This document shows, in pieces, positions 12,111 to 27,008 of a stretch of 64,000 nt of DNA. The first letter of the stretch is position 1. The number at the start of each line of letters is the position of its first letter. This DNA comes from Ryuthela nishihirai (lineage: Eukaryota; Arthropoda; Arachnida; Araneae; Heptathelidae), in contig JAWZYU010000007.1 of NCBI GenBank assembly GCA_038380435.1, positions 86,318,334-86,382,333 of the forward strand, read 5' to 3'. A program made the position numbers and the translations under genes. The notes under the pieces are model-generated. The model was not told the origin of the DNA. It did not search any database and was given only the letters and a program-made list of their open reading frames with translations.

Positions 12111-14883
12111 TTTTATGTATACATGAGTTCACACTGATGATTTTAAATATTCTTCTCAACTGAATGATCGGTTCACCCACAGCTGAAATGTAATAGTCCC
12201 ATGCTTAGACATAAGAGTGAATGTTGCAGACTTGTATCTTCACTACCTATGAACGTTGTTGAAAGAAATTGTAACATGGACGTCCTAATACTTAAAAAAT
12301 GAATGGTTAAAACGTGGTTAATAGCCTTCTTGTTGGTTTTGAAGCCGACACATAGCACCCTCTGTCTTATCTGTTTTTCTGGTGATGAATGCTTACATTT
12401 TGTGTCGGATGCCTCGTAACAAGAAAATGGTTTGAAATACATGAATATAAATTTTATGGACAGTGATTTTTCTAGTATTGTTACTTAGTTTTGAGGATTC
12501 CTCTACCTGAAGATGGCGCTGGTTAAATGCCCGAAAACACTGAAAATCACTTATTTACTGTTTTTTAACTGCTGCATGAAATCTTTTTAACATTTGTGTT
12601 CGAAAGAATAGAAATATGACGAAGTAGACATGATTTATGTATGATCGGATTTGCATTCACCTTTTACCATCACTTACAACACTGCTAGTACTGATAATTC
12701 ACCAATAAATAGAATCGTTGCCCGCTACTTGTCCAACTCATCGTTGGTGAATGCTCCGGTCCAACCCAGCGCTGATGCATTAACCGGTCCAACCCTTGTA
12801 CCTGCGTCTCCTCACCCAACCTTCTAGTCAACCTTCAACTATTGATCTCGAAGATTTATCACATATTTTCAACTTGAGTGCCTTGTGCTCTGTGAGATTT
12901 TCACTGTAGTTCACTCCATCGGTTGTTTCTTTGTTTTGAGGATTCCTGTACCATTAGATGGCACTGGTTAAACGTGCAAAAAAGAGAATATCAGATTTTT
13001 AAACTGATATATGCTTCATCTTACTTCGAAACTACTACCTTTTGTGCTCGTAAGAATAGTATATAGATATGAAGGGAAACAAGAAGGAGACACTTTTTAT
13101 GTATCCATTAGTTCACAGTAATATTTTGTCCATGAGTGTCCCATGTCCATGAATTTTCACTATAGTTCACTCCATCGGTTGCTTCTTAGTTTTGAGGATT
13201 CCTGTACCGATAGATGGCGCTGGTTAAACGTAGAAAAAACAGAATATCTTTTTTTAACCTGATACATGCTCATCTTACTTCGAAAGTCCTATCTTTTGTG
13301 CTCGTAATAATAGTATATAGATATGAAGAGACACAAGAAGGAGACAGGTTTTATGTATCCGTGAGTTCACACTGATATTTTGTCCGTGACTGTCCCATGT
13401 CCAGGAGTTTTCACTGTAGTTCATTCCATCGGTTGTTTCTTAGTTTTGAGGATTGCTGTACCGATAGATGGCGATGGTTAAACGTTCAAAAAACAGAATA
13501 TCGTTTTTTTAAACTGATACATGATTGATCTTACTTCGAAAAGTATTATCTTTTGTGCTCGTAAGGATAGTACATAGATGTGAAGAGACATAATAAGGAG
13601 ACACGCTTTTTGTATCCATGAGTTCACACTGATGTTTCTAAATATTCTTCTCAATTGAATGTTCGGTTCACATACAGCTGAAATGTAATATTCCCATGCT
13701 TACACAGAAGAGTGAATGTTGCAGACTTGTATCTTCACTAGCTATGAAGGATGTTGCAAGAAATTGTAACATGAACGTCGTAATACTTAAAAAATGATGG
13801 TTAAATCGTGGTTACTTGCCTTCTTGCTGTTTTTGAAGCCGACACATAGCGCCCTCTGTCTTATCTGGTTTTGAGGTGATGAATGCTTAGGTTTTCTGTC
13901 AAATGCCTCGTAACAAGAAAATGGTTTGAAATACATTAATATAAATGTTATGGACAGTGATTTTTTTTTGTATTGTTACTTAGTTTTGAGGATTCCTCTA
14001 CCTGATGATGGCGCTGGTTAAATGCCCGAAAACGCTGAAAATCACTAATTTACTGCGTCTTAACTGCTGCATGAAATCTTTTAACATTTGTGTTTGAAAG
14101 AATAGAGATATGAAGAAGTAGACACGATGTATGTATGAACCGATTTGCATTCACCTTGTACCACCTCTTACAACTGTGCTAGTACTGGTAATTCACCAAT
14201 AAATGGCATCGCTGCCCGCTAAAGGTCCAACCCATCGCTGGTGCACAAACCGGTGCAACCCTTCTACTTCCACCTCCTCCCCCAACATTCTAGTCTACCT
14301 TCAGATGTTGATCTGTATGATTTATCACCTATTTTCAACCTGAGTGCCTTGTCCTGTTTGAGGATTTCTCTGTAGTTTACTCCATCAGTCGTTTCTTAGT
14401 TTTGAGGATTCCTGTACCATTAGATGGCGCTGGTTAAACGTCCAAAAACAAAATATCGTTTTTTAAACTGATTCATGCTTCTTCTTACTTTCAAGTACTA
14501 ACTTTTGTGCTTGCAAGAGTAGTATATAGATATGAAGAGACAAAAGAAGGAGATAAGATTTATGTATCCATGAATTCACACTGATATTTTGTCCATGAGT
14601 GTCCCATATTCATGAGTTTACACTATAGTTCACTCCATCTGTTGTTTCTTAGTTTTGAGGATTCCTGTACTGATAGATTGCGCTGGTTAAACGTCCAAAA
14701 AACAGAATATCGTTTTTTTAAACTGATACATGCCTCATTTTCTTCGAAAGTACTACCTTTTGTGCTCGTAAGAATAGTATATAGATATGAAGAGACACAA
14801 GAAGGAGACCTGTTTCATGTATCCATTAGTTCACACTGATATTTTGTCCATGAGTGTCCCATGTCCATGAGTTTTCACTATAG

Positions 14884-15113
14884 TTCACTCCATCAGTTGT
14901 TTCTTAGTTTTGATGATTCCTGTATCGATAGATGGCGATGGTTAAATGTCTAAAAAACTACTGGTCCAACCCATCGCTGGTGCATGCTCCGGTTCAACCC
15001 TTCTACCTCTTTCTCCTCCCCCAACCTTCTAGTCAACATTCATGTGGTGATCTCGAAGATTTATATCATATTTTCAACGTGAGTGCCTTGTGCTATGTGA
15101 GGATTTCACTGCA
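14884..15113. repeat. Chimeric monomer: A fused to a B tail
   Basis: The A monomer starting at 14884 is cut at about 14957 (after TCTAAAAAAC) and joined directly to the minisatellite and C-rich tail of a B block (CTACTGGTCCAACCCATC onward). Normal A monomers resume at about 15114. The join lacks the first ~550 bp of B, so this is a non-register recombination product. Confidence 0.75.
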
Positions 15114-16674
15114 GTTCATTCCATCTCTTGTTTCTTAGTTTTGATGATTCCCGTACCGATAGCTGGCCTGGTTAAACGTCCAAAAAAGAGAATATGGTTT
15201 TTTTAAACTGATACATGCTTCATGTTACTTCGAAAGTACTATCTTTCGTGCTCGTAAGAATAGTATATAGATATGAAGAGACACAAGCAGGAGACACGTT
15301 TTATGTATCCATGAGTTCACACTGATATTTTGTCCATGAGTGACCCATGTCCATGAGTTTTCACTATAGTTCACTCCATCGGTTGATTCGTAGTTTCGAG
15401 GATTCTTCTACCGATAGATGGCGCTGGTTAAACGTCCAAAAAAATATCGGTTTTTTAAACTGATACTTGCCTCATCTTACTTCGAAAGTACTATCTTTTG
15501 TGCTCATAAGAATAGTATATAGATATGAAGAGACACAAGAAGGAGACACATTTTATGTATCCATGAGTTCACACTGATATTTGGTCCATGAGTGTCCCAT
15601 GTCCATGAGTTTTCACTATAGTTCACTCCAACGGTTGTTTCTTAGTTTTGAGGATTCTTCTACCGATAGATGGCGCTGGTTAAACCTCCAAAAAACAAAA
15701 TATCGTTTTTAAACTGATATATGCCTCATCTTACTTCGGAAGTACTATCTTTTGTGCTCATAAGAATAGTATATAGATATGAAGAGACACAAGAAGGAGA
15801 CAAGTTTTATGTATCCATCAGTTCACACTGATATTTGTCCATGAGTGTCCCATGTTCATGAGTTTTCACTATAGTTCACTCCATCAGTTGTTTCTTAGTT
15901 TTGAGGATTCTTCTGCCGATAGATATCGCTTGTTAAACTTTCAAAAAACATAATATCGTTTTTTAAACTGATACATGCTTCACATTACTTGGAAAATACT
16001 ATCTTTTGTGCTCGTAAGTATAGTATATAGATATGAAGAGACACAAGAAGGAGACACGTTTTATGTATCCATGAGTTCACACTGATGTTTCTAAATATTC
16101 TTCTCAACTGAATGTTCTGTTCACATACAGGTGAAATGTAATATTCATATGGTTACACAGAAAAGTGAATGTTGCAGACTTGTATCTTCACTAGCTATGA
16201 AGGTTGTTGCAAGAAATTGTAACATGAACGTAATAATACTAAAAAAATGAATGGCTAACCCATGGTTACTAGCCTTCTTGCTTTTTTTCAAGCCGACACA
16301 TAGCGCCCTCTGTCTTATCTGTTTTTGAGGTGATGAATGCTTACGTTTTCTGTCAGATGCCTCGTGACAAGAAAATGGTTTGGAATACATGAGTATCAAT
16401 CTTATATACAGTGATCTTTCTAGTATTGTTGCTTAGTTTTGATGATTCTTCTACCTGATAGATGGCGCTGGTTAAATGCCCGAAAACGCTGAAAATCATT
16501 TATTTACTGTTTCTTAACTGCTGCATGAAATCTTTTAACATTTGTGTTCGAAAAAATAGAAATATAACGAAGTAGACATGATGTATGTATGAACTGATTA
16601 ATATTCACTTTGTACATATCTTACAACTCTGCTAGTACTGGTAATTCAACAATAAATAACATTGTTTCCCGCCA

Positions 16675-16800
16675 CTGGTCCAAACCATTAGTGGTGCACG
16701 ATCCAGTCCAACCCATCGCTGGTGCACACTCCAGTCCAACCCATCGCTGGTGCACGATCCGGTCCAACCTATTGCTGGTGAATGCTCCGGTCCAACCCTT
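16675..16800. repeat. ~27 bp minisatellite inside a B block
   Basis: Five GGTCCAA/AGTCCAA boxes, ~27 bp apart, in the B block that starts near 16122, just before the C-rich tail. One box has CATTAG in place of CATCGC. Confidence 0.75.
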
Positions 16801-18576
16801 CTACCTCCTGCTGCTCCTCCAACCTTCTAGTCAAAATTCAGCTGTTGATCTCGAAGATTTATCACCTATTTTCAACTTGAGTGTCTTGTCCTGCATGAGG
16901 ATTTCACTGTAGTTCACTCCATCTGTTGTTCTTAGTTTTGAGGATTCCTTTACCGATAGATGGCGCTGGTTAAAGGTCGAAAAAACAGAATATCGTTTTT
17001 TCAAACTGATACATTCTTCATCTTACTTCGAAAGTACTATCTTTTGTGCTCCTAAGAATAGTATATAGATATGAAGCGACAGAAGAAGGAGACACGTTTT
17101 ATGTATCCATGAATTAACACTGCTATTTTGTCCATGAGTATCCCATGTCCGTGAGTTTTGACTATAGTTCACTCCACGGTTGTTTCTTGTTTTGAGGATT
17201 CTTCTACCGATAGATGGCGCTGGTTAAACGTCCAAAAAAGGGAATATCTTTTTTTAAACTTATACGTGCCTCATCTTACTTAGAGTACTATCTTTTGTGC
17301 TCGTAAGAATAGTATATAGATATGAAGGACGCAAGGAGGAGACACGATTTATGTACCCATGAGTTCACCCTGATGTTTTGTCCATGAGTGTCCGATGTGC
17401 ATGAGTTTTCACTGTACTACACTCCATCGGTTGTTTCTTAGTTTTGAGGATTCCTCTACCGATAGATGGCACTGGTTAAACGTCCAAAAAACAGAATATC
17501 GTGTTTTTGAATTGATTCATGCTTGATCTTACTTCGAAAGTGCTATCTGTTCTGCTTGTAAGAATAGTATATAGATATGAAGAGACACAAGAAGGAGACA
17601 CGTTTTATGTACCCATGAGTTCACACTGATGTTTTGTCCATGAGTGTCCCATGTCCATGAGTTTTCACTGTAGTTCACTCCATCAGTTGTTACTTACTTT
17701 TGAGGATTCCTGTACTGATAGACGGCGCTGGTTAAACATCCAAAAAACAGAATATCTTTTTTTAAACTGATACATGCTTCATCTTACTTCGAAAGTAGTA
17801 TCTTTTGTGCTCGTAAGAAAAGTATATAGATATGAAGAGGCACAAGAAGGAGACACGTTTTATGTATCCATGAGTTAACACTGATATTTTGTTCATGATT
17901 GTCTCATGTCAATGAGTTTTCACTACAGTTCACTCCATCGGTTGTTTCTTAGTTTTGAGGATTCCTGTACCGATAGATGGCGCTGGTTAAACGTCCAAAA
18001 ACAGAATATCGTGTTTTGAAATTGATACATGCCTCATCTTACTTCGAAAGTACTATCTATTCTGTTCGTAAAAATAGTATATAGATATGAAGAGGCACAA
18101 GAAGGAGACAGGTTTTATGTACCCATGAGTTCACACTGATGTTTTGTCCATGAATGTCCCATGTCCATGAGTTTTCACTGTAGTTCACTCCATCGGTTGT
18201 TTCTTAGTTTTGAGGATTCCTGTATCGATAGATGGCGCTGGTTAAACGTCCAAAATACAGAATATATTTTTTTAAACTGATACATGCTTCATCTTACTTC
18301 GAGAATACTATCTTTTGTGCTCGTAAGAGTAATATATGGATATGAAGAGACACAATAAGGAGACAAGTTTTATGTATCCATGAGTTCACACTGATATTTT
18401 GTCCATGAGTTTTCACTATAGTTCACTCCATCGGTTTTTTCTTAGATTTGAGGATTCTTCTACCAATAGATGGCGCTGGTTAATCGTTCAAAAAACAGAA
18501 CATCGTTTTTTTTAAACTGATACATGCCTCATCTTACTTCGAAAGTACTATCTTTTGTGCTCGTCAGAATAGTATA

Positions 18577-19026
18577 CAGGGTGAATATGAAAAAGTGGGG
18601 GAAATTTTACCGGGTGGTAGAACGAAATTATACGAGTAATATTCGTCATAGAATGTATGGTCGGAACGCAAACGGCGAGCCGCTAGGTGGCGTTAGAAAT
18701 GGTATAAAAGGATCGGTCCTCGGTCCTCACACCCAACGGCATTTCTACCGTGGATTGCTGAGAGGATGGCTGGTTATACTAACCACGAAATGGTAGATAT
18801 GCACTTTGTGTGCGGTGCGGGTACCTCAATTACATTCCTGTTAATAAAATGTTTTCTGAAGTATCTCCTCTCCTTCTTGTGTTCATTCTTTAAATGTGAC
18901 AGTGGAAAACTACCTTTTAACTTCCCACTGCTTGCGTTCCGACCATACATTCTCTGACGAATATTGCTCATATAGCTGCATTCTACCACCCCGTAAAGTT
19001 TTGCCCATGTTTTCAGATTCACCCTG
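18577..19026. mobile_element. MITE, 450 bp, CAGGGTGAAT termini, inserted in an A monomer
   Basis: The left end starts CAGGGTGAATATGAAAAAG and the right end finishes CAGATTCACCCTG. The inverted termini can be followed for roughly 90 bp, including a shared block with GGTGGTAGAA and TGTATGGTCGGAACGCAA. TA is duplicated at both sides (18575-18576, 19027-19028). Excision restores the AGTATATAGAT of monomer A. The centre is unique and has no transposase. This is a Tc1/mariner-type non-autonomous element. Confidence 0.9.
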
Positions 19027-22000
19027 TATAGATATGAAGAGACGCAATAAGGAGACACGTTTTATGTATCCATTAGTTCACACTGATATTTTGTCTGTGA
19101 GTGTCCCATGTCCATGAATTTTTACGTAGTTCACTCCATTGGTTGTTTCTTAGTTTTGAGGATTCCTGTACCGATAGATGGCGCTGGTTAAACGTCCAAA
19201 AAACAGAATATCGTTTTATTAAACGGACACATGCTTCATCTTACTTCGAAAGTACTATCTTTTGTGCTCGTAAGAATAGTATATAGATATGAAGACACAC
19301 AAGAAGGAGACACGTTTTACGTATTCATGAGTTCACACTGATATTTTGTCCATGAGTGACCCATGTCCATGAGTTTTCACTATAGTTCACTGCATCGGTT
19401 GTTTCTTAGTTTTGATGATTGTTCTACCGATAGATGGCGCTGGTTAAACGTCCAAAAAACGGAGTACTTTTTTAAACTGATACATGCCTCATCTTACTTC
19501 GAAAGTACTATCTATTCTGTTCGTAAAAATAGTATATAGATATGAAGAGACACAAGAAGGAGACACGTTTTATGTACCCCTGAGTTCACACTGATGTTTT
19601 GTCCATGAGTGTCCCATGTCCATGAGTTTTCACTGTAGTTCACTCCATCGGTTGTTTCTTAGTTTTGAGGATTCCTGTATCGATGGATGGCGCTGGTTAA
19701 ACGTCCAAAAAACAGAATATCGTTGTTTTAAACTGATACATGCTTCATCTTAGTTCGAAAGTACAATCTTTTGTGCTCGTAAGAATAGCGTATAGATATG
19801 AAGAGACACAATAAGGAGACACGTTTTATGTATCCATGAGTTCACACTGATGTTTTTAAATATTCTTCTCAACTGCATGTTCGGTTCACATACAGCTGAA
19901 ATGAAATGTTCGCATGCTTACACAGAAGAGTAAATGTTGCCGACTTTTATCTTCATTAGCTATGAATGTTGTTGGAAGAAATTGTAACATGAACGTCCTA
20001 ATACTTAAAAAATGAATGGTTAAACTGTGGTTACTAGATTTCTTGCTGTTTTTCAAGCCAACCCACAGCGCCCCCAGTCTTATCTGTTTTTGAGGTGATG
20101 AATGCTTACGTTTTCTGTCAGATGCCTCGTAACAAGAAAACGGTTTGAAATACGTGACTATAAATGTTATGGAGAGTGATTTTTCTAGTATTCTTACTTA
20201 GTTTTGAGGATTCCTCTACTTGATAGATGGCGCTGGTTAATTGCCCGAAAACGCTGAAAATCACTTATTTGCTCTTTCTTAAATGCTGCATGAAATCTTT
20301 TATCATTTGTGTTCGAAAGAATAGAAATATGAGGAAGTAGACATGATGTATGTATGAACCAATTTGCATTCACCTTGTACCACATCTTACAACACTGCTA
20401 GTACTGGTAATTCACCAATAAATAGCATCGTTGCCCACTACTGGTCCAACCCATCGCTGGTGCAGGCTCTGGTCCAACCCAGTGCTGGTGCACTAACCGG
20501 TCCAACCCTTATACCTCCGTCTCCTCACCCAAACTTCTAGTCAACCTTCAGGTGTTGATCTCGAAGATTTATATTCTATTTTCAAAGTGAGTGCCTTGTT
20601 CCATGTGAGGATTTCTCTGTAGATCACTCAATCGGTTGTTTCTTAGTTTTGAATATTCGTGTACTTATAGATGTCGCTGGGTAAACGGCCAAAAAACAGA
20701 ATATCGTTTAAACTGATACATGCTTCATATTTCTTCGAAAATACTATCTTTGTGCTCGTAAGAATAGTATAGAGATTAGAAGAGACACAAGAAGGAGACA
20801 CGTTTTAGGTATCCATGAGTTCACACTGATGTTTCTAAATATTCTTCTCAACTGAATGTTCGGTTCAGATACAGCTGACATATAATATTCACATGGTTAC
20901 ACAGAAGAGTGAATGTTGCAGACTTGTATCTTCACTAGCTATGAATGTTGTTGCAAGAAATTGTAACATGAACGTCCTAATACCTAAAAAATGAATGGCT
21001 AAACAATGGTTACTAGCCTTCTTGCTTTTTTTCAAGCCGATACATAGTGCCCTCTGTCTTATCTGTTTTTGAGGTGATGAATGCTCACGTTTTCTATCAG
21101 ATGCCTCATAACAAGAAAATGGTTTGGAATACATGAGTATAAATCTTATAGATAGTGATTTTTCTAGTATTGTTACTTAGTTTTGAGGATTCTTCTACCT
21201 GATAGATGGCGCTGGTTAAATGCCCGAAAACGCTGAAAATCACTTATTTACTGTTTCTTAACTGCTGCATGAAATCTTTTACCATTTGTGTTCGTTAGAA
21301 TAGAAATATGACGAAGTAGACATGATGTATGTATGAACCGAGTTGCATTCATCTTGTACCACATCTTACAATACTGCTAGTACTGGAAATTCAACAATAA
21401 ATAGCATCGTTGCCCACTACTGGTCCAACCCATCGCTGGTGCAGGCTCTGGTCCATCCCAGTGCTGGTGCAGGCTCTGTTCCAACCCAGTGCTGGTGCAC
21501 GAACCGGTCCAACCCTTCTACCTCCGTCTCCTCACCCAACCTTCTACTCAACCTTCAGGTGTTGATCTCGAAGATTTATATTATATTTTGAACGTGAGTG
21601 CCTTGTCCCATGTGAGGATTTCTCTGTAGTTCACTCCATAGGTTTTTTGCTAGTTGTGAGGATTCCTGTACCTATAGATGTCGCTGGTTAAACGTCTAAA
21701 AAACAGAATATCGTTTAAACTGATACATGCTTCATATTTCTTCGAAAATACTATCTTTTGTGCTCGTAAGAATAGTATATAGATATGAAGAGACACAAGA
21801 AGGAGACATGTTTTATGTATCCATGAGTTCACACTGATGTTTCTAAATATTTTTCTCAACTGAATGTTCGGTTCACATACAGCTGAAACGTAATATTCAC
21901 ATGGTTACACAGAAGAGTGAATGTTGCAGACTTGTATCTTCACTAGCTATGAATGTTGTTGCAAGAAATTGTAACATGAACGACCTAATACTTAAAAAAT

Positions 22001-25000
22001 GAATGGGTAAACCATGGTTACTAGCCTTCTTGCTTTTTTTCAAGCCGATACATAGTGTCCTCTGTCTTATCTGTTTTTGAGGGGATGAATGCTTACCTCT
22101 GTCAGATGCCTCGTAACAAGAAAATGGTTTGGAATACATGAGTATAAATCTTATAGACAGTGATTTTTCTAGTATTGTTAGTTACTTTTGAGGATTCCTC
22201 TACCTGATAGATGGCGCTGGTTAAATGCCCGAAAACGCTGAAAATCTCTTATTTACTGTTTCTTAACTGCTGCATGAAATCTTTTAACATTTGTGTTCGA
22301 AAGAAAAGGAATATGACGAAGTAGACATGATGTATGTATGAACCGATTTGCATTCACCTTGTACCACATCTTACAACTCTGCTAATTCTGGTAATTCTCC
22401 AATAAATAGCATTGTTTCCCGCTACTGGTCCAAACCACCGCTGGTGCATGATTCGGTCCAACCCATCGCTGGTGCATGCTCCGGTCCAACCCTTCTACCT
22501 CCTTCTCCTCGTCCAACCTTCTAGTCAACCTTCAGCTGTTGATCTCGAAGATTTATCATCTATTTTCAACGTGAGTGCCTTGTCCTCTGTTAGGATTTCA
22601 CTCTAGTTCACTCCATCGGTTGTTTCTTAGTTTTGAGTGTTCTTCTACCGATAGATGGCGCTGGTAAAACGTCCAAAAAACGGAATATCGTTTTTTTAAA
22701 CTGATACATGCCTCATCTTTCTTCGAGAGTACTATATTTTGTGCTCGTAAGAATAGTATATAGATATGAAGAGACGCAAGAAGGAGACACGTTTTATGTA
22801 CCCATGAGTTCACACTGATCTTTTGTCCATGAGTGTCCCATGTCCATGAGTTTTCACTGTAGTGCACCCCATCGGTTGTTTCTCAGCTTTGAGGATTCCT
22901 GTACCGATAGATGAAGCTGGTTATACGTCCAAAAACAGAATATCGTGTTTTTAAATTGATACATGCTTGATCTTACTTCGAAAGTTCTATCTTTTGTGCT
23001 CGTAAGGATAGTATATAGATGTGAAGAGACACAAGAAGGAGACAGGTTTTATGTATCAACGAGTTAACACTGATATTTGGTACATGAGAGTCCCATATCC
23101 ATGGGTTTTCACTCTATTTCACTCCATCGATAGTTTCTTAGTTTTGAGGATTCTTCTACCGATAGATGGCGCTGGTTAAACGTCCAAAAAACTGAATATC
23201 GTTTAAACTGATACATGCTTCATATTTGTTCGAAAATACTATCATTTGTGCTCGTAAGAATAGTATAGAGATATGAAGAGACACAAGAAGGAGACACGTT
23301 TTATGTATTCATGAGTTCACACTGATGTTTCTAAATATTCTTCTCAACTGAATATTCGGTTCACATACAGCTGAAATATAATATTCACATGGTTACACAG
23401 AAGAGTGAATTTTTCAGACTTGTATCTTCACTAGCTGTGAATGTTGTTGCAAGAAATTGTAACATGAATGTCCTAATACTTAAAAAATGAATGGCTAAAC
23501 CATGGTTACTAGCCTTCTTGCTTTTTTTCAAGCCGATACATAGCGCATTCTGTCTTATCTGTTTTTAAGGTGATGAATGCTTACGTTTTCTGTCAGATGC
23601 CTCGTAACAAGAAAATGGTTTGGAATACATGAGTATAAATCTTATAGACAGTGATTTTTCTAGTATTGTTACTTAGTTTTGAGGATTCCTCTACCTGAGA
23701 GATGGCGTTGGTTAAATGCCCGAAAACGCTGAAAATCACTTATTTGTTGTTTCTTAACTGCTGCATGAAATCTTTTAACATTTGTGTTCGAAAGAAAAGA
23801 AATATGACGAAGTAGACATGATGTATGTATGATCCGATTTGCATTCACCTTGTACCACATCTTACAACTCTGCTAGTTCTGGTAATTCACCTATAAATAG
23901 CATTGTTTCCCACTACTGGCCCAAACCATCACTGGTGCATGATCCGGTCCAACCCATCGCTGGTGCACACTCCAGTCCAACCCATTGCTGGTGCATGCTC
24001 CGGTCCAACCCTTCTACCTCCTTTCCTCGTCCAACCTTCTAGTCAACCTTCAGCTGTTGATCTCGAAGATTTATCACCTATTTTCAATGTGAGTGTATTG
24101 TCCTCTGTTAGGATTTCTTTCTAGTTCACTCCATCGGTTGTTTCTTAGTTTTGAGTGTTCTTGTACCGATAGATGGCGCCGGTTAAACGTCCAAAAAACG
24201 GAATATCGTTTTTTTAAACTGATACATGCCTCATCTTACTTTGAGAGTACTATCTTTTGTGCTCGTAAGAATAGTATATAGATATGAAGAGACGCAAGAA
24301 GGAGACACGTTTTATGTACCCATGAGTTCACACTGATGTTTTGTCCAGGAGTATTTACTGTAGTGCACTTCGTCGGTTGTTTCTCAGCTTTGAGGATTCC
24401 TGTACCGATAGATGGTGCTGGCTAAAAGTCCAAAAACAGAATATCGTGTTTTTAAATTGATACATGCTTGATCTTACTTCGAAAGTACCATCTTTTGTGC
24501 TTGTAAGGTAGTATATAGATATGAAGAGACACAAGAAGGAGACACGTTTTATGTATCAATGAGTAAACACTGATATTTTGTCCATGAGAGTCCCATGTCC
24601 ATGAGTTTTCACTATAGTTCACTCCATCGGTAGTTTCTTAGTTTTTAGGATTCTTCTACCGATAGATGGCGCTGGTTAAACGTCGAAAAAATGGAATATC
24701 TTTTTTTAAACTGATACATGCCTCATCTTACTTCGAGAGTACTATCTTTTGTGCTCGTAAGAATATTATGTAGATATGAAGAGACACAAGAAGGTGACAC
24801 GTTTTATGTACCCATGAGTTCACACTGATGTTTTGTCCATGATTGTCCCATGTCCATGAGTTTTCACTGCAGTGCACTCCATCGGTTTTTTCTCAGCTTT
24901 GAGGATTCCTGTACCGATAGATGGCGCTGGTTAAACGTCCAAAAACAGAATATCGTGTTTTTAAATTGATTCATGCTTGATCTTACTTCGAAAGTACTAT

Positions 25001-26246
25001 CTTTTGTGCTTGTAAGGATGGTATATAGATATGAAGAGACACAAGAAGGAGACACGTTTTATGTATCAATGAGTAACACTGATATTTTGTCCATGACAGT
25101 CCCATGTCGATGAGCTTTCACTATAGTTCACTCCATCAGTAGTTTCTTAGTTTTGAGGATTGTTCTACCGATAGATAGCGCTGGTTAAACGTCCAAAAAA
25201 CGGAATATCCTTTAAACTGATACATGCTTCATATTTCTTCGAAAATACTATCCTTTGTGCTCGTAAGAATAGTATAGAGATATGAAGAGGCAGAAGGAGG
25301 AGACAGGTTTTATGTATCAATGAGTTGACACTGATGTTTCTAAATATTCTTCTCAACTGAATGTTCGGTTCACATACAGCTGAAATGTAATATTCGCTTG
25401 CTTATACAGAAGAGTGAATGTTGCAGACTTGTATCTTCACTAGCTATGAATGTTGTTGCAAGAAATTGTAACATGAAAGTCCTAATACTTAAAAAATGAG
25501 TGGCTAAACCATGGTTACTAGCCTTGTTGCTTTTTTTCAAGCCGATACATAGCGCCCTCTGTCTTATCTGTTTTTGAGGTGATGAATGCTTACGTTTTTC
25601 TGTCAGATGCCTCGTAACGAGAAAATGGTTTGGAATACATGAGTATAAATCTTATAGACAGTGATTTTTCTAGTATTGTCACTCAGTTTTGAGGATTCCT
25701 CTACCCGATAGATGGCGCTGGTTAAATGCCCGAAAACGCTGAAAATCTCTTATTTACTGTTTCTTAACTGCTGCATGAAATCTTTTAACATTTGTGTTCA
25801 AAAGAAAAGAAATATGACGAAGTAGACATGTTGTATGTATGAACCGATTTGCATTCACCTTGTACCATATCTTACAACTCTGCTAGTTCTGGTAATTCAC
25901 CAATAAATAGCATTGTTTCCCGCTACTGGTCCAAACCATCGCTGGTGCATGATCCGGTCCAACCCATTGCTGGTGCACACTCCAGTCCAACCCATCGCTT
26001 GTGCACGATCCGGTCCAACCCATCACTGGTGCATGCTCCGGTCCAACCCTTCTACCTCCTTCTCCTCGTCCAACCTTCTAGTCAACCTTCAGCTGTTGAT
26101 CTCGAAGATTTATCACCTATTTTCAATGTGAGTGCCGTGTCCTCTGTTAGGATTTCACTCTAGTTCACTCCATCGGTTGTTTCTTAGTTTTTAGTTCTTC
26201 TTCCGATAGATGGCGCTGGTTAAACGTCCAAAATACGGAATATCTT

Positions 26247-26573
26247 TTTTTAAACTGATACATGCCTCATCTTACTTCGAGAGTACTATCTTTTGTGCTC
26301 GTAAGAATAGTATATAGATATGAAGAGACAGAAGAAGGAGACACGTTTTACGTATTCATGAGTTCACACTGATATTTTGTCCATGAGTGTCCCATGTCCA
26401 TGAGTTTTCACTATAGATCACTCCATCGATTGTTTCTTAGTTTTGAGGATTCTTGTAGCGATAGATGGCGCTGGTTAAACTTCCGAAAATCGGAATATCC
26501 TTTTTTAAACTGATACATGCCTCATCTTACTTCGAGAGGACTATCTTTGCTCGTAAGAATAGTATATAGATAT
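26247..26573. repeat. Recent segmental duplication within the array, copy 1
   Basis: This ~327 bp segment appears, by eye without differences, 762 bp downstream at 27009-27335. The offset equals three A monomers. Neighbouring monomers differ at many positions. The shared variants include GATCACTCCATCGATTG and CTTCCGAAAATCGG. Confidence 0.85.
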
Positions 26574-27008
26574 GAAGAGACACAAGAAGGAGACACGTTT
26601 TATGTACCCATGAGTTCACACTGATGTTTTGTCTTGAGTGTCCCATGTCCACGAGGTTTCACTGTAATGCACTCAATCTGTTGTTTCTCAGCTTTGAGGA
26701 TTCCTGTACCGATAGATGGCGCTGGCTAAACGTCCAAAAACAGAATATCGTGTTTTTAAATTGATACATGCTTGATCCTACTTCGAAAGTACTCTCTTTT
26801 GTGCTCGTAAGGATAGTATATAGATATGAAGAGACACAAGATGGAGACACGTTTTATGTATCAATGAGTTAACACTGGTATTTTGTCCGTGAGAGTCAAA
26901 TGTCCATGAGTTTTCACTATAGTTCACTCCATCTGTTGTTTCTTAGTTTTGAGGATTCTTGTACCGATAGATGGCGCTGGTTAAACGTCCAAAAAACGGA
27001 ATATCGTT

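Noticed and set aside
18774..19058. Open frames across the 18577-19026 element
   Set aside because: They cross the MITE termini in both directions and show no transposase motif.
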